64,000 nt of DNA from assembly GCF_900103005.1 (NCBI RefSeq), contig NZ_FMWL01000004.1, positions 154,936 through 218,935 on the forward strand. The letters are read 5' to 3'. Position numbers and translations under genes: made by a program. Under the pieces are notes generated by a model. That model was not told the DNA's origin, did not search any database, and was given only the letters and a program-made list of their open reading frames with translations. Positions 44,760 through 54,329 of this stretch are shown here, one piece after another (within the stretch, counting starts at the first letter, position 1; the number at the start of each line of letters is the position of its first letter). This stretch comes from Acidaminobacter hydrogenoformans DSM 2784. GTDB lineage: Bacteria; Bacillota; Clostridia; Peptostreptococcales; Acidaminobacteraceae.

Positions 44760-46967
44760 GTGGTGAGCGAGATGAGCCTGGAAAGTTTTATCATGAAGCT
44801 GGAACAATTTAATCCTTACCTCAACATGGATCGCATCATCAAAGCGTATCAGTTTGGGGAATCTGCCCATAGCGGGCAATTCAGGAAGTCGGGGGAGTCT
44901 TATTTTACGCACCCGGTCCAGGTCTCGCTTATTCTCGCGGAGCTGGAGCTCGACGAGGACACCATTATTGCGGGGCTGCTTCACGACGTCATTGAGGACA
45001 CGCGTTATACGTTCGGGGAGCTTGAAAAGGAGTTCGGACGTCAGGTGGCACTTCTGGTGGACGGGGTGACAAAGCTCGGTCAGATTCAGTACGAGACCAA
45101 GGAGGAGGCCCAGGCGGAAAATCTTAGAAAGATGTTTCTGGCTATGGCTAAGGACATCCGGGTCATCTTGATCAAGCTGGCGGACCGGCTGCACAACATG
45201 CGGACGCTGAAGTATATGACGGATTCCAAAAAGCGTGAGAAGGCTCAGGAGACGCTGGAGATTTATGCGCCAATAGCGCACAGGCTTGGTATTTCCCGTT
45301 TGAAATGGGAGCTGGAAGATCTGAGCTTCTTGTACCTGGATCCGGAAGGGTATTATGATCTGGTGACGAAGGTCAATCGTAAGCGTGAGGAGCGGGAGAG
45401 TTATATCAACAGTGTCATCAAGGACATTCGTGAGGCGCTGAAGGAAGTGCAGATCGACTGCGAGATCGTTGGGCGGCCTAAGAATTTTTATAGCATTTAC
45501 AAGAAAATGATTTATCAGAATAAAAACTTTGAAGAAATATACGATCTTACAGCTATCAGGGTCTTGGTGGATTCCATCAAGGACTGTTATGGGGTGCTGG
45601 GGATCGTTCACAATCTTTGGAAGCCTATTCCCGGGCGTTTCAAGGATTATATTGCCATGCCTAAGCCGAATATGTACCAGTCCCTGCATACGACTGTGAT
45701 TGGGTCACAAGGGGAGCCTTTTGAGATTCAGATCCGGACCGCTGAGATGCACCGGATCGCGGAATTTGGTATTGCGGCCCACTGGAAGTATAAAGAAGGT
45801 ATTGAGAACGCAACTCAGGATGACATGGAGAAGCGGCTCGCCTGGCTGCGCCAGATGATGGAGTGGCAGCGGGACTTGAACGATCCGCGGGAATTCATGG
45901 AATCTCTGAAGATTGATTTGTTCACGAACCAGGTTTTCGTGTTCACGCCAAATGGCGAGGTCATTGAACTGCCTGTGGGTTCGACCCCGGTGGACTTTGC
46001 TTACAAGATTCACTCCGCGGTCGGGAATAAGTGTGTGGGAGCGAAGGTCAGCGGTCGGATTGTGCCGCTGAACTATAAGCTTGCGAACGGTCAGATTGTT
46101 GAGATCCTGACGTCGAATGCTTCTCAGGGGCCAAGTCGGGACTGGCTGAAGTTCGTGGTGAGCACTCAAGCGAAAAATAAAATCAAGCAGTGGTTTAAGA
46201 AGGAACGGCGCGAGGAGAACATTGACAAGGGTCGTGAGATGTTTGAGCGCGAGGTGAAGCGCAATGGTCTTCAGGTGAAGGAGCTCATGAAGAATGAGTG
46301 GCTGGAGCCTATCCTTTCGCGGCTGAGTCTGCATTCTGTGGATGATATGTATGCGGCGCTGGGTTATGGCGGGATCATGCTGAACCAGATTGTGCCGAAG
46401 CTGCGGGAGAAATATAAGGCGACGGTGAAGGTACCGGCTATGCCGACTGATATTCCGGCAGGTGGACATGTATCGAGTGAGATTCATGAAGGCAAGGAGC
46501 GGAAGTCGAAACCATCGGCAACAGGGATCATTTTGGAGGGGTACGACGACATTTTGGTGCGTTTCGCGAAGTGCTGCAACCCGGTGCCGGGGGACGACAT
46601 TATTGGATACATCACCCGCGGGCGGGGTGTGACGATTCACCGGGCGGACTGTACGAATTTCGAGAAGACGGAGGACGCGAACAACCGGTTTATTGAAGTG
46701 TCCTGGGACAACCGCGGAAAACAGGTGGCGTACGCGTCTGAGATTCAGATTATTGCGCCGGACCGCAAGGGGCTGCTCGGGGAGATTACGGTGCTGATTT
46801 CGGAGTTTAATCTCATTGTAACGGGCGTCAACGCCAAGCTGACGAAGAACAACATGGCGATCATCAACCTGCAGGTGGAGATTAATGATTCGGAGCAGCT
46901 GGTGAAGCTGATCAAGAAGATTCAGAATATGCCGGAGATCATTGAGGTCAAGCGGGTGACGTCTTAG
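44760..46967 (+). CDS. relA: bifunctional (p)ppGpp synthetase/hydrolase RelA/SpoT
   Basis: 735 residues. The hydrolase HD domain is near 45-200 (GLLHDVIEDT, then LADRLHNMRTL), the synthetase near 235-345 (GRPKNFYSIYKKM, PKPNMYQSLHTT), then TGS (VFTPNGEVIELP) and a C-terminal ACT domain. Both catalytic domains look intact, so it should make and break the alarmone. AGAGGG at 44753 fits either GTG 44760/44763 or ATG 44772; the exact start is uncertain by a few codons. Confidence 0.95.
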   Translation: MVSEMSLESFIMKLEQFNPYLNMDRIIKAYQFGESAHSGQFRKSGESYFTHPVQVSLILAELELDEDTIIAGLLHDVIEDTRYTFGELEKEFGRQVALLVDGVTKLGQIQYETKEEAQAENLRKMFLAMAKDIRVILIKLADRLHNMRTLKYMTDSKKREKAQETLEIYAPIAHRLGISRLKWELEDLSFLYLDPEGYYDLVTKVNRKREERESYINSVIKDIREALKEVQIDCEIVGRPKNFYSIYKKMIYQNKNFEEIYDLTAIRVLVDSIKDCYGVLGIVHNLWKPIPGRFKDYIAMPKPNMYQSLHTTVIGSQGEPFEIQIRTAEMHRIAEFGIAAHWKYKEGIENATQDDMEKRLAWLRQMMEWQRDLNDPREFMESLKIDLFTNQVFVFTPNGEVIELPVGSTPVDFAYKIHSAVGNKCVGAKVSGRIVPLNYKLANGQIVEILTSNASQGPSRDWLKFVVSTQAKNKIKQWFKKERREENIDKGREMFEREVKRNGLQVKELMKNEWLEPILSRLSLHSVDDMYAALGYGGIMLNQIVPKLREKYKATVKVPAMPTDIPAGGHVSSEIHEGKERKSKPSATGIILEGYDDILVRFAKCCNPVPGDDIIGYITRGRGVTIHRADCTNFEKTEDANNRFIEVSWDNRGKQVAYASEIQIIAPDRKGLLGEITVLISEFNLIVTGVNAKLTKNNMAIINLQVEINDSEQLVKLIKKIQNMPEIIEVKRVTS

Positions 46968-47098
46968 GCGGGGCTGGTTTGGCGGAGCTTGGCTGGATCA
47001 GTTGAATAGCTGACCACACAGCACTGTGGCTTCAATTTTTAGTGATTCACGGCTGTTAATAGAAATATTGTGGTAAATATAGTTTGCGGAGGTTTATT

Positions 47099-47548
47099 AT
47101 GCGCGCAGTGATTCAGCGCGTCAGGCGGTCGTCTGTTACAGTGGATGACAGGGTGACTGGTGAGATTGGTCATGGCCTGATGGTGCTTTTGGGTGTTGAA
47201 GATAAAGATACGGAAAAAGACCTGGATTATATGGTGGACAAGATTCCGAATTTGCGGATTTTTGAAGATCCGGATGGGAAGATGAATCTGTCGCTGATGG
47301 ACGTGGGCGGGGAGCTGCTTGTTGTCTCTCAGTTTACGCTGCTTGGGGATGCCAGGAAGGGTCGCCGTCCAGGATTTACAGACGCGGCGCGGCCTGAGAA
47401 GGCTAATGCCATGTATGAGACGCTGGTCGAGCGGATTGCGTCGCTTGGGGTCAAAGTGGAGACGGGTCAGTTTCAGGCGCATATGATGGTGGATATCCTA
47501 AATGATGGGCCGGTAACAATTCTGCTGGACAGTCATAAGTTGTTTTAA
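47099..47548 (+). CDS. dtd: D-aminoacyl-tRNA deacylase
   Basis: 149 residues from ATG 47099, 8 bp after [20 protein letters not shown] at the start, [19 protein letters not shown] in the middle and [11 protein letters not shown] at the end are the diagnostic segments; the SQFTL and GPVT motifs form the active site. Dtd removes D-amino acids from tRNA. Its position after relA is standard in Firmicutes. Confidence 0.96.
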   Translation: MRAVIQRVRRSSVTVDDRVTGEIGHGLMVLLGVEDKDTEKDLDYMVDKIPNLRIFEDPDGKMNLSLMDVGGELLVVSQFTLLGDARKGRRPGFTDAARPEKANAMYETLVERIASLGVKVETGQFQAHMMVDILNDGPVTILLDSHKLF

Positions 47549-47878
47549 TGGCTGGATTTAAGCGATTTAGCAGGATTAAATTATTGATTTTTATTGAAAT
47601 ATGATGCACCTTGGTGACAGTTGGGTATAAAAATTTCAGGGCTGCACGGCTGCTGAGGGATGGAATATGTGGATGAGTGTCTTTTGACCAATGACTTATG
47701 ACGGATGAATGTTGTATTGTGTCGATAGGTCGTAAGCGTTCCGCAGTTCTAAAATTATAAGCTGAGTGCAAAAATGATAAGCGCCTTTTGGCGCTTATTT
47801 TATGTAGTGGTCCTTTTGGATTTATTAGGATTTGTTTGAACTATCTTGAGCTTTTATAGTGATGAGGAGTGGGTTGTC
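47549..47878. other. intergenic region with a terminator
   Basis: No gene is supported. The only clear element is the terminator at 47777-47803. Base composition is more AT-rich than the flanking genes. Confidence 0.5.
47777..47803 (+). terminator. intrinsic terminator
   Basis: ATAAGCGCC-TTTT-GGCGCTTAT is a perfect 9-bp stem followed by TTTTATG. Confidence 0.85.
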
Positions 47879-48511
47879 TTGAAAATCGAAAGAATTCCAG
47901 CTGGTGTTTATGCAGCCAATTGTTATGTGATTTCGTCAGAGGAGACGCAAAAAGGGGTTATTGTGGATCCTGGCGGGAGTGTTGATAAAATTTCTGGTTA
48001 TTTAGAGGAAAATGGAATTGAGCCTGTCATGATTCTGTTGACTCATGCCCACGGTGACCACATCATGGGGGTGCCTGAGCTTAAACAGTATTATCCGGTA
48101 AAACTTGGAGTTCACAAGGGCGATCTTGAGATGCTTGCCAATGCGTCTGTTAATTTGTCCAGCCAAATGACGGGACCAACGGTTGGAATTGAGCCGGATT
48201 TTACCTTTGAGGATGGGGACGTACTGACAGCCGGGGATTTGAAGTTTGAGGTCATTCATACACCTGGTCATTCTTTGGGTGGTGTTTGTTTTGTTATTGG
48301 GGATTATGTGATTACAGGAGATACTCTTTTTGCAGGGTCGATAGGACGAACGGATTTGACTGGTGGGGATTATGACACGCTGATTGACTCAATTGCCAAT
48401 AAATTATTGTCGCTATCTGATGATTTGGTGGTATTGCCGGGGCATGGGCCTGCGAGCACGATCGGAAAAGAGCGGTTTGGAAACCCGTTTTTGAGGGGGC
48501 GCTGGACTTGA
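47879..48511 (+). CDS. MBL-fold metallo-hydrolase, glyoxalase II-like
   Basis: 210 residues from TTG 47879, 9 bp after GAGGAG; an alternative TTG at 47846 lacks a Shine-Dalgarno site. Metal motifs are THAHGDHIMG near residue 55, HTPGHSLGG near 125, GDTLF near 145 and LPGHGP near 190. Small proteins of this type resemble YcbL and hydrolyse thioesters such as S-lactoylglutathione, although the natural substrate in Firmicutes is uncertain. hemZ begins inside its last codons (TTGA overlap). Confidence 0.88.
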   Translation: MKIERIPAGVYAANCYVISSEETQKGVIVDPGGSVDKISGYLEENGIEPVMILLTHAHGDHIMGVPELKQYYPVKLGVHKGDLEMLANASVNLSSQMTGPTVGIEPDFTFEDGDVLTAGDLKFEVIHTPGHSLGGVCFVIGDYVITGDTLFAGSIGRTDLTGGDYDTLIDSIANKLLSLSDDLVVLPGHGPASTIGKERFGNPFLRGRWT

Positions 48512-50115
48512 TTCGGATTATTGTAAAGTTTGAGGGTTTTGATGGTTTACTGGATTTTCAGGATTCTAAAGGCTTGAAGACAAACTTTGATCATAGCAGC
48601 TGCCTGCAAGACCTGCGAGTACTCGCAGGTCTGTTTGTTTTGGAGGCAGAGGTGGTTGAAGGAATGGATGGTGGGGGTGATGTTGGGGGTCAGACCTGCG
48701 TGGAATGTTTGAATGACGATGGGGGACAGACCCGCGCGGTTTTCCTTGTATTTAAAATGGATGAAGCAGGGATTGAAGGACGATTTGCAGATGCGGACAG
48801 TACAGAGGAAAAAGTCGTTCAGTTAAGCTTTGAGGCGCATCAGGATTTTGTTGGGAAGAATTTAGCAAAGAATATGGTGAAGGCGGCATTTTTTGATTTG
48901 ATGGGTCGCCGGTTTGAAGTGAAGACGAGCTGGGGAATTTTGACGGGGATCAGGCCGGTGAAGCTTGTGCATGATTTGATGGATGCCGGATTTGAGGATT
49001 CTGTGGAAATTCGCGACTATTTGAAAAGGCATTATAGGGTGTCGGAGGAAAAGATTCAGCTGGCTATGAAGGTGGCGGGGCATGAAAATGAGATTTTGAG
49101 ACGAGAGCATGAGCGGGTTTCGGTGTATTTGTGCATTCCATTTTGTGCGACCCGGTGTTTGTATTGCAGCTTTCCGTCGAATCCTATGAAGCAAAAGGGA
49201 CATTTGGTCCCGGCGTATTTGGAGGCGATGGTGCGGGAGATAGGGACCATCGGCAAATACCTTGAGGAAAGTGGGCGTGTGGTAGACTGCGTTTACATTG
49301 GGGGCGGGACACCGACGAGTTTAAACGAGTCTGAGTTCGAGATGCTGCTGGGGGCGGTGGACAGGCTTCTGGTGCAGCCGCTGAGCGCGGCGGCTGGTGG
49401 GCTGCGGGAGTACACTGTCGAGGCGGGGCGGCCGGATACAATTACTGAGAAAAAGCTGCGGGACATGAAGCGGTATGGGGTCAGCCGGGTGTGCATCAAT
49501 CCGCAGACCATGTCGGACGCGACGCTGCGGCGGATTGGGCGCAGCCATGATGCCGGGGCAGTGGTCGAAGCGTTTGAGCTGGCGCGTGAGATTGGGTTTG
49601 AGGTGATCAACGCGGACTTGATTGTGGGGCTGCCGGGGGAGGCGGTCGAGGACGTGGTGCACACTGCTGAGGCTATTAGGACGCTGCGGCCTGAGAATAT
49701 TACGGTGCATACTTTGGCGGTGAAGCGGGCCTCCCGGCTGAATGAGGAGCGGGGTGTATATGAACGGGGGCTTGAGGCGTCTGCGCTTCAGGTGGACGCT
49801 ATGTATGAGGCGGCGCTTGAGGTCTTTGGCGAGGCGGGGTATGAGGCCTACTACCTTTACCGGCAGAAGAATATGGTGGGGAATTTAGAAAACGTGGGTC
49901 TGACCCTGCCGGGTCATAAGTGCCTTTACAATATCAGGATGATGGGGGACCGGCATTCTATTGTGGCTATTGGGGCAGGTTCGGTGACGAAGCTGGTGTC
50001 CCGTTTGGATGGCGGAGTCGAGCGGCTCGCGAACGCGAAGGGTGTTGAGGATTATATCAACCGGATTGATCTGTTGATAGATCATAAAATTGAGTGGTTG
50101 ACACGCTTTGAGTGA
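48508..50115 (+). CDS. hemZ: HemZ-type coproporphyrinogen dehydrogenase-like radical SAM protein
   Basis: 535 residues from TTG 48508, overlapping the preceding stop. The radical SAM motif is CIPFCATRCLYCSFPS near 209-224, followed by VYIGGGTPTSL and GLPGEAVED. HemZ/HemN-like proteins act in oxygen-independent heme synthesis, though many clostridial HemZ proteins have no confirmed role. In the N-terminal region two motif units (48685-48731), 36 bp apart, encode GGQTCVECLNDD and GGQTRAVF in frame, looking like an insertion in a variable segment. A further GGTCTGACC is at 49898. Confidence 0.88.
   Translation: MIRIIVKFEGFDGLLDFQDSKGLKTNFDHSSCLQDLRVLAGLFVLEAEVVEGMDGGGDVGGQTCVECLNDDGGQTRAVFLVFKMDEAGIEGRFADADSTEEKVVQLSFEAHQDFVGKNLAKNMVKAAFFDLMGRRFEVKTSWGILTGIRPVKLVHDLMDAGFEDSVEIRDYLKRHYRVSEEKIQLAMKVAGHENEILRREHERVSVYLCIPFCATRCLYCSFPSNPMKQKGHLVPAYLEAMVREIGTIGKYLEESGRVVDCVYIGGGTPTSLNESEFEMLLGAVDRLLVQPLSAAAGGLREYTVEAGRPDTITEKKLRDMKRYGVSRVCINPQTMSDATLRRIGRSHDAGAVVEAFELAREIGFEVINADLIVGLPGEAVEDVVHTAEAIRTLRPENITVHTLAVKRASRLNEERGVYERGLEASALQVDAMYEAALEVFGEAGYEAYYLYRQKNMVGNLENVGLTLPGHKCLYNIRMMGDRHSIVAIGAGSVTKLVSRLDGGVERLANAKGVEDYINRIDLLIDHKIEWLTRFE
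48685..48731. repeat. in-frame GGGGTCAGACC pair inside hemZ
   Basis: GGTCAGACC at 48688 and GGACAGACC at 48724 are 36 bp apart, so they add whole codons. Confidence 0.85.
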
Positions 50116-50126
50116 TTCTCTATAAT
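50098..50126 (+). promoter_or_regulatory. consensus sigmaA promoter for the T-box leader
   Basis: TTGACA (50098-50103) and TATAAT (50121-50126), both perfect and 17 bp apart, overlap the 3' end of hemZ. Confidence 0.9.
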
Positions 50127-50129
50127 TAA

Positions 50130-50342
50130 CATAACTTGATAGTCGGGGCTCGGAACGTAGTAGCGGCGTTATATCTTCAGCGAACCAGGGGTGGTGGGAG
50201 CCTGGTGATCCATGGCGCGTCTTGCGAAGGACAACCGGTGATATTGGCCCTGAGTGAAATTAAGAGGGATTATTCCAATTAGGGTGGCACCGCGGGTATT
50301 TCAGACTCGTCCCTAAGCATTGCTTAGTGACGGGTTTTTTTA
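50130..50342 (+). promoter_or_regulatory. T-box riboswitch, probably tRNA-Asp sensing
   Basis: The T-box sequence AGGGTGGCACCGCGG is at 50280-50294. Upstream is a long stem I with the conserved distal arm (CAGCGAACCAGG, GGTGGGAGCCTGG near 50178-50205). A GAC at 50230-50232, in GAAGGACAACC, is well placed as the specifier codon for Asp, which fits aspS downstream. The terminator CCCTAAGC/GCTTAG-GGG with seven T follows at about 50310-50342. Uncharged tRNA would stabilise the antiterminator and allow transcription of aspS. Confidence 0.92.
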
Positions 50343-50608
50343 TTTGGTTTAAAAGGTGCGTGTTTGGGGGTTGCTGCTGAAGTTTTTTTGACTGCTTTAT
50401 TGTTTTTTTTATTGTTTTTTTGCTTTCGTTAGAATGTAACAATGGTTTGTTAGCTGCCTTGAGCTTTCGGGGTCAGACCCGCAAAATTTATCTTGAAGTA
50501 GATTGAAATATGAGTTAAAATGTTTTTCAAATACTAAAACTATTTCAAGGTTCAAGGCGCTGTTTTTCTCTAATATAAGAAAAATCATAACACATGGAGG
50601 GAATGGCT
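50343..50608. other. AT-rich gap between T-box and aspS
   Basis: About 265 bp lie between the T-box terminator and aspS. It holds several T-runs and a GGGGTCAGACCCGC copy (GGTCAGACC at 50471-50479). No ORF or remnant of hisS, which often sits here in Clostridia, is visible. Confidence 0.5.
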
Positions 50609-52396
50609 GTGAAACGCACACATTATTGTGGTGTTCTGAGAGATGAGCACATTGGTTCGAGAGTTGTACTAAAAGGTTGGGTCCAGAGGAAACGAAATCT
50701 TGGCGGATTAATTTTCGTGGATTTGCGTGACCGGGAAGGCATTGCGCAGATCGTTTTTGATACGGCTGTCTCTCAAGAGGCGTTTGACTTGGCTGAAACT
50801 TTGCGGGGTGAATTCGTTATTGAAGTTGAGGGCGTTGTGCGACTCAGAGAATCTATCAACACGACGATTCCAACGGGGAGAATTGAAGTATTCGCTGACC
50901 AATTGGTTGTCATTAATGAATCTGAGATTCCACCGATTCACGTTCAGGATGACGACGACGCTGGTGAACGGCTGAGACTGAAATATCGATATCTCGACCT
51001 TAGAAAACCAAAGATGCAACAGAAGCTTCGATTGAGAAGCAAGGTGACGCAAGTCGTCAGGAATTTTCTTGAGCAGGAAGGCTTTATTGACTTTGAAACG
51101 CCAATGCTTACAAAACCAACGCCAGAAGGCGCACGGGATTATTTGGTGCCAAGCCGGGTCAATCCTGGCAAGTTTTACGCTTTGCCGCAGTCCCCACAGC
51201 TGTTCAAGCAAATTTTGATGGTATCTGGCTTCGATAAGTATTATCAGATCACTAAATGTTTCAGGGATGAGGATTTGAGGGCAGACAGGCAGCCTGAGTT
51301 TACTCAAATTGATATTGAGATGTCCTTCGTCGAGCCGGAGGATGTCATGGAGGTCAACGAAAGGATGTTGGCGAAGGTTTTTGAGGAGACTTTGGGGGTC
51401 AGACCTGCGTTGCCGTTCCCTCGACTGTCCTTTGATGAAGCGATGACCCGGTACGGCAGCGATAAGCCTGATACGAGGTACGAACTTGAGCTCGTTTATT
51501 TAAATGAAATCGTCGCGGACTGCGGGTTCAAAGTATTTACTGACGCAGTTTCAAAAGAGGGTGACGTTCGAGGCATCAATTTAAAGGGTGCGTCTGATCA
51601 CATCAGCAGAAAAGAAATCGATAAGCTGGGTGAGTTCGTCAAGACTTATGGCGCTAAGGGTCTTGCTTGGATCAGATTAACCGCTGAAGGTATCAATTCA
51701 CCAATTGCCAAGTTTTTTACCGAGGATCAAATGGCAGCTCTGTTAGAAAAAATGCAGGGTGAAATGGGGGACATTTTGGTCTTCGTGGCGGATAAACCTC
51801 AGGTGGTATTCGACAGTCTTGGAGCCTTGAGACAAGAAGTCGCGAAGAAATTGAATCTAATTCCTAAGGACGTATATAATTTCCTCTGGGTCACTGATTT
51901 CCCTCTCTTTGAGTATGATGAGGAGACTGGACGTTTTGTCGCGAAGCACCATCCATTTACATCGCCAAGAGATGAGGATATTGAGCTGCTGGGGTCAGAC
52001 CCTGGTGCTGCCAGGGCAAAAGCCTATGATATTGTCCTGAATGGTTTTGAAATTGGCGGGGGAAGCATCCGGATTCACAAGCCGGAGGTCCAAAGAAAAA
52101 TGTTTAGGGCGCTTGGCTTCTCGGATGAAAAAGCACAAGAAAAGTTTGGTTTCTTGCTCGAAGCGTTTAAATATGGTACGCCACCTCATGGCGGTATAGC
52201 CTTTGGTCTTGATAGGCTCGTCATGCTGATTACAGGCAGCGACAATATTCGTGAAGTTATTGCTTTCCCTAAAACCCAAAACGCAAGCTGCTTGATGTCA
52301 GAAGCGCCATCCTGGGTGGACGAGGATCAGTTGGAAGAGCTTTCAGTTCAGGTGAAACTGACTGAGGCAGTTGTCGCAGAAGAGACAGAAGTTTAG
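50609..52396 (+). CDS. aspS: aspartyl-tRNA synthetase
   Basis: 595 residues, normal bacterial length with the GAD insert. The GTG at 50609 is chosen because GGAGGG (50596-50601) lies 7 bp before it and the protein then begins [16 protein letters not shown] as usual. Class II motifs are present: [38 protein letters not shown] and [13 protein letters not shown]. Two exact GGTCAGACC copies lie within it: 51398 (encoding GVRP) and 51993 (encoding GSDPG), in different reading frames, without disrupting the protein. Confidence 0.97.
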   Translation: MKRTHYCGVLRDEHIGSRVVLKGWVQRKRNLGGLIFVDLRDREGIAQIVFDTAVSQEAFDLAETLRGEFVIEVEGVVRLRESINTTIPTGRIEVFADQLVVINESEIPPIHVQDDDDAGERLRLKYRYLDLRKPKMQQKLRLRSKVTQVVRNFLEQEGFIDFETPMLTKPTPEGARDYLVPSRVNPGKFYALPQSPQLFKQILMVSGFDKYYQITKCFRDEDLRADRQPEFTQIDIEMSFVEPEDVMEVNERMLAKVFEETLGVRPALPFPRLSFDEAMTRYGSDKPDTRYELELVYLNEIVADCGFKVFTDAVSKEGDVRGINLKGASDHISRKEIDKLGEFVKTYGAKGLAWIRLTAEGINSPIAKFFTEDQMAALLEKMQGEMGDILVFVADKPQVVFDSLGALRQEVAKKLNLIPKDVYNFLWVTDFPLFEYDEETGRFVAKHHPFTSPRDEDIELLGSDPGAARAKAYDIVLNGFEIGGGSIRIHKPEVQRKMFRALGFSDEKAQEKFGFLLEAFKYGTPPHGGIAFGLDRLVMLITGSDNIREVIAFPKTQNASCLMSEAPSWVDEDQLEELSVQVKLTEAVVAEETEV

Positions 52397-52430
52397 TTGG
52401 TGTTTTTTCGCTTGGGTGAGGTTGTTTTGT

Positions 52431-52508
52431 TGGGGTCAGACCTCCATTAAATGAGACCTCCCTCAAATGGTGATGCAACAAACGGAGATGGCTCTAACGG
52501 GGTCAGAT
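52431..52508. repeat. GGGGTCAGACC copy and a truncated copy before the rseC-like gene
   Basis: Exact GGTCAGACC at 52434-52442; a second GGGGTCAGA at 52499-52507 breaks off at the ribosome binding site GAGG (52509-52512) of the next gene. Confidence 0.75.
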
Positions 52509-52519
52509 GAGGTGAAAAA

Positions 52520-52966
52520 ATGATTAGACATGGGATCGTGGTTGAGGCCGGCGGCGAGCGCGCCGTGGTGCAGCTGACGAGGCACGCGGCTTGAGGCGAC
52601 TGCGGTGCTTGCCAGTTGGGCGAGGAAAATATGGAGATGTCAGTGGAGGTCATGAATCCCATTGGGGCTGAGGTTGGCACCAAGGTGGAGATCGAACTGG
52701 CGGACGAAAAGGTTTTAACTGCAGCGTTCATTGTTTATGTGATCCCAATGATCGCTTTATTCGCAGGGATCGGTCTTGTACAGCTGGTGTTCAGTCAACT
52801 TAAAAATGTTGAAGTGTTGAGCGCGATTGCGGGTATAAGTTTGATGGTTCTTACCTTTCTCATCATTCGCAGAAATGACAAGGCGAGACGAGAAGGCGGA
52901 AAATATGAAATGGAAATATCAAAAATTTTGGAGGAGGATGAGAACACATGCTCAATACGAACTTAA
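52520..52966 (+). CDS. RseC/MucC-family membrane protein, candidate selenoprotein (TGA at 52592)
   Basis: Read through an in-frame TGA, the frame gives 148 residues: [40 protein letters not shown], then a soluble part and two membrane helices (about 73-92 and 100-118). This is the layout of RseC-like proteins, which have a cysteine cluster after the first beta domain; the TGA takes the place of the first cysteine of CxxCxxC. GAGG at 52509-52512 fits the ATG at 52520. A 6-bp stem CUUGCC/GGCGAG with loop AGUUG lies 20-24 nt after the TGA, as expected for a bacterial SECIS. RseC acts with Rnf-type complexes to reduce SoxR in Gram-negatives. A nonsense mutation is the alternative. Confidence 0.7.
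52608..52624 (+). promoter_or_regulatory. candidate bacterial SECIS hairpin
   Basis: CUUGCC (52608-52613) pairs with GGCGAG (52619-52624), one G-U pair included, leaving AGUUG as apical loop. The loop is 20-24 nt after the TGA at 52592-52594 and holds the G-U pair usual in SelB-binding loops. Confidence 0.5.
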
Positions 52967-54180
52967 AAGATGTAGATTATGAGGTTTTTGAAGCACTGCA
53001 AAACGAAAACAAACGTCAGGAAATGGGTCTCGAGCTGATCGCTTCAGAGAACAACGTCAGCACAGCTGTCATGGAGGCTATGGGCAGCGCCTTTACGAAC
53101 AAGTACGCGGAAGGTTATCCTGCAAAGCGTTACTACGGTGGCTGTGAATTTGTCGACGTCGTCGAGAACCTCGCTATTGACCGCCTGAAGAAGCTCTTCA
53201 ATGCAGAGCACGCTAACGTACAGCCGCACTCTGGCGCAAACGCCAACCTCGGTGTCTATTTTGCCATGCTGAAGCCTGGTGACACGGTTCTTGGCATGAA
53301 CCTCTCCCATGGTGGTCACTTGACTCACGGTTCCCCGGTCAATATTTCCGGCGTCTATTTCAACTTCGTAGACTATGGTGTCAGCAAAGAGACTGAGACT
53401 ATTGACTATGATGAAGTCCGCGCAAAAGCGATTGAGCACAAGCCTAAAATGATTGTCGCTGGCGCAAGTGCTTATCCAAGAAAGATAGATTTCAAGAAAT
53501 TTAAAGAGATCGCAGATGAAGTAGGCGCTCTCCTTATGGTAGATATGGCGCACATCGCTGGCCTCGTTACGGCTGGACTCCACGAGAATCCTTGCGATTA
53601 CGCTGATTTCGTCACTACCACGACCCACAAAACCCTTCGTGGCCCTCGCGGCGGCGCGATCCTCTGTAAAGCGGAGTACGCAAAGGCAATTGATAAGGCT
53701 ATCTTCCCTGGCATCCAGGGCGGCCCTTTGATGCATGTGATCGCTGCAAAGGCTGTCAGCTTTAAGGAAGCTTTGACAGACGAATTCAAAGACTATCAGA
53801 AAAAAGTGGTCGAAAACTGCCAAGCTCTCGCTGAAGGTCTCAATGAGCGCGGCTTCAAGCTTGTTTCCGGCGGCACGGATAACCATCTCATGCTCGTCGA
53901 CCTCAGAAATAAGGGCCTTACTGGCAAAGCTGCTGAGAAAATGCTCGGCGAAGTTCACATTACGGTCAATAAGAACACGGTGCCTTTTGAGACAGAGAGC
54001 CCGTTTGTCACGAGCGGTATTCGTATTGGTACAGCGGCAGTGACTTCAAGGGGCATGGGCACTGCTGAAATGAAAATAGTCGCGACGCTGATCGCAGATA
54101 ACCTCGAAGGCAAGAGATCCAATGAGGAAATTGCAGCCGACGTCAATGCACTGTGCGCGAAGTTTAGAATTTACGAGTAG
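52948..54180 (+). CDS. glyA: serine hydroxymethyltransferase
   Basis: 410 residues, standard length. The PLP lysine is in [14 protein letters not shown] near residue 226; [23 protein letters not shown] substrate segment is present as [14 protein letters not shown]. GlyA interconverts serine and glycine with tetrahydrofolate. Its start overlaps the last 19 bp of the rseC-like gene, so the two are probably translated together. GGAGGAGG-like sequence lies before the ATG. Confidence 0.97.
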   Translation: MLNTNLKDVDYEVFEALQNENKRQEMGLELIASENNVSTAVMEAMGSAFTNKYAEGYPAKRYYGGCEFVDVVENLAIDRLKKLFNAEHANVQPHSGANANLGVYFAMLKPGDTVLGMNLSHGGHLTHGSPVNISGVYFNFVDYGVSKETETIDYDEVRAKAIEHKPKMIVAGASAYPRKIDFKKFKEIADEVGALLMVDMAHIAGLVTAGLHENPCDYADFVTTTTHKTLRGPRGGAILCKAEYAKAIDKAIFPGIQGGPLMHVIAAKAVSFKEALTDEFKDYQKKVVENCQALAEGLNERGFKLVSGGTDNHLMLVDLRNKGLTGKAAEKMLGEVHITVNKNTVPFETESPFVTSGIRIGTAAVTSRGMGTAEMKIVATLIADNLEGKRSNEEIAADVNALCAKFRIYE

Positions 54181-54203
54181 TAAATAGTTTTAAAGCATAA
54201 GAC

Positions 54204-54260
54204 TGCCGATGGTTCTTGGTCTGCCCTTAGGAAACGGGGTGGGACATGGGACCATCGGCA
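54204..54260. repeat. hairpin element with TGCCGATGGT/ACCATCGGCA ends
   Basis: TGCCGATGGT (54204-54213) and ACCATCGGCA (54251-54260) are perfect 10-bp inverted arms; the inner parts GGTCTGCCC and GGGGTGGGAC can also pair. It lies between glyA and the activator gene. Confidence 0.8.
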
Positions 54261-54329
54261 AACCTATTTTTAGGTGACGGGTTGGTCGTTTATGATCATG
54301 AATAAATACTCTGGTCGGGAGGAATACCC

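Noticed and set aside
44715..46640. Two long minus-strand frames opposite relA
   Set aside because: Antisense shadows of a conserved gene without ribosome binding sites.
52520..52594. Reading the rseC-like gene as a simple nonsense pseudogene
   Set aside because: Both sides stay in one frame with family-like residues, the TGA is exactly at a cysteine position and a SECIS-like hairpin follows; kept only as the alternative explanation.
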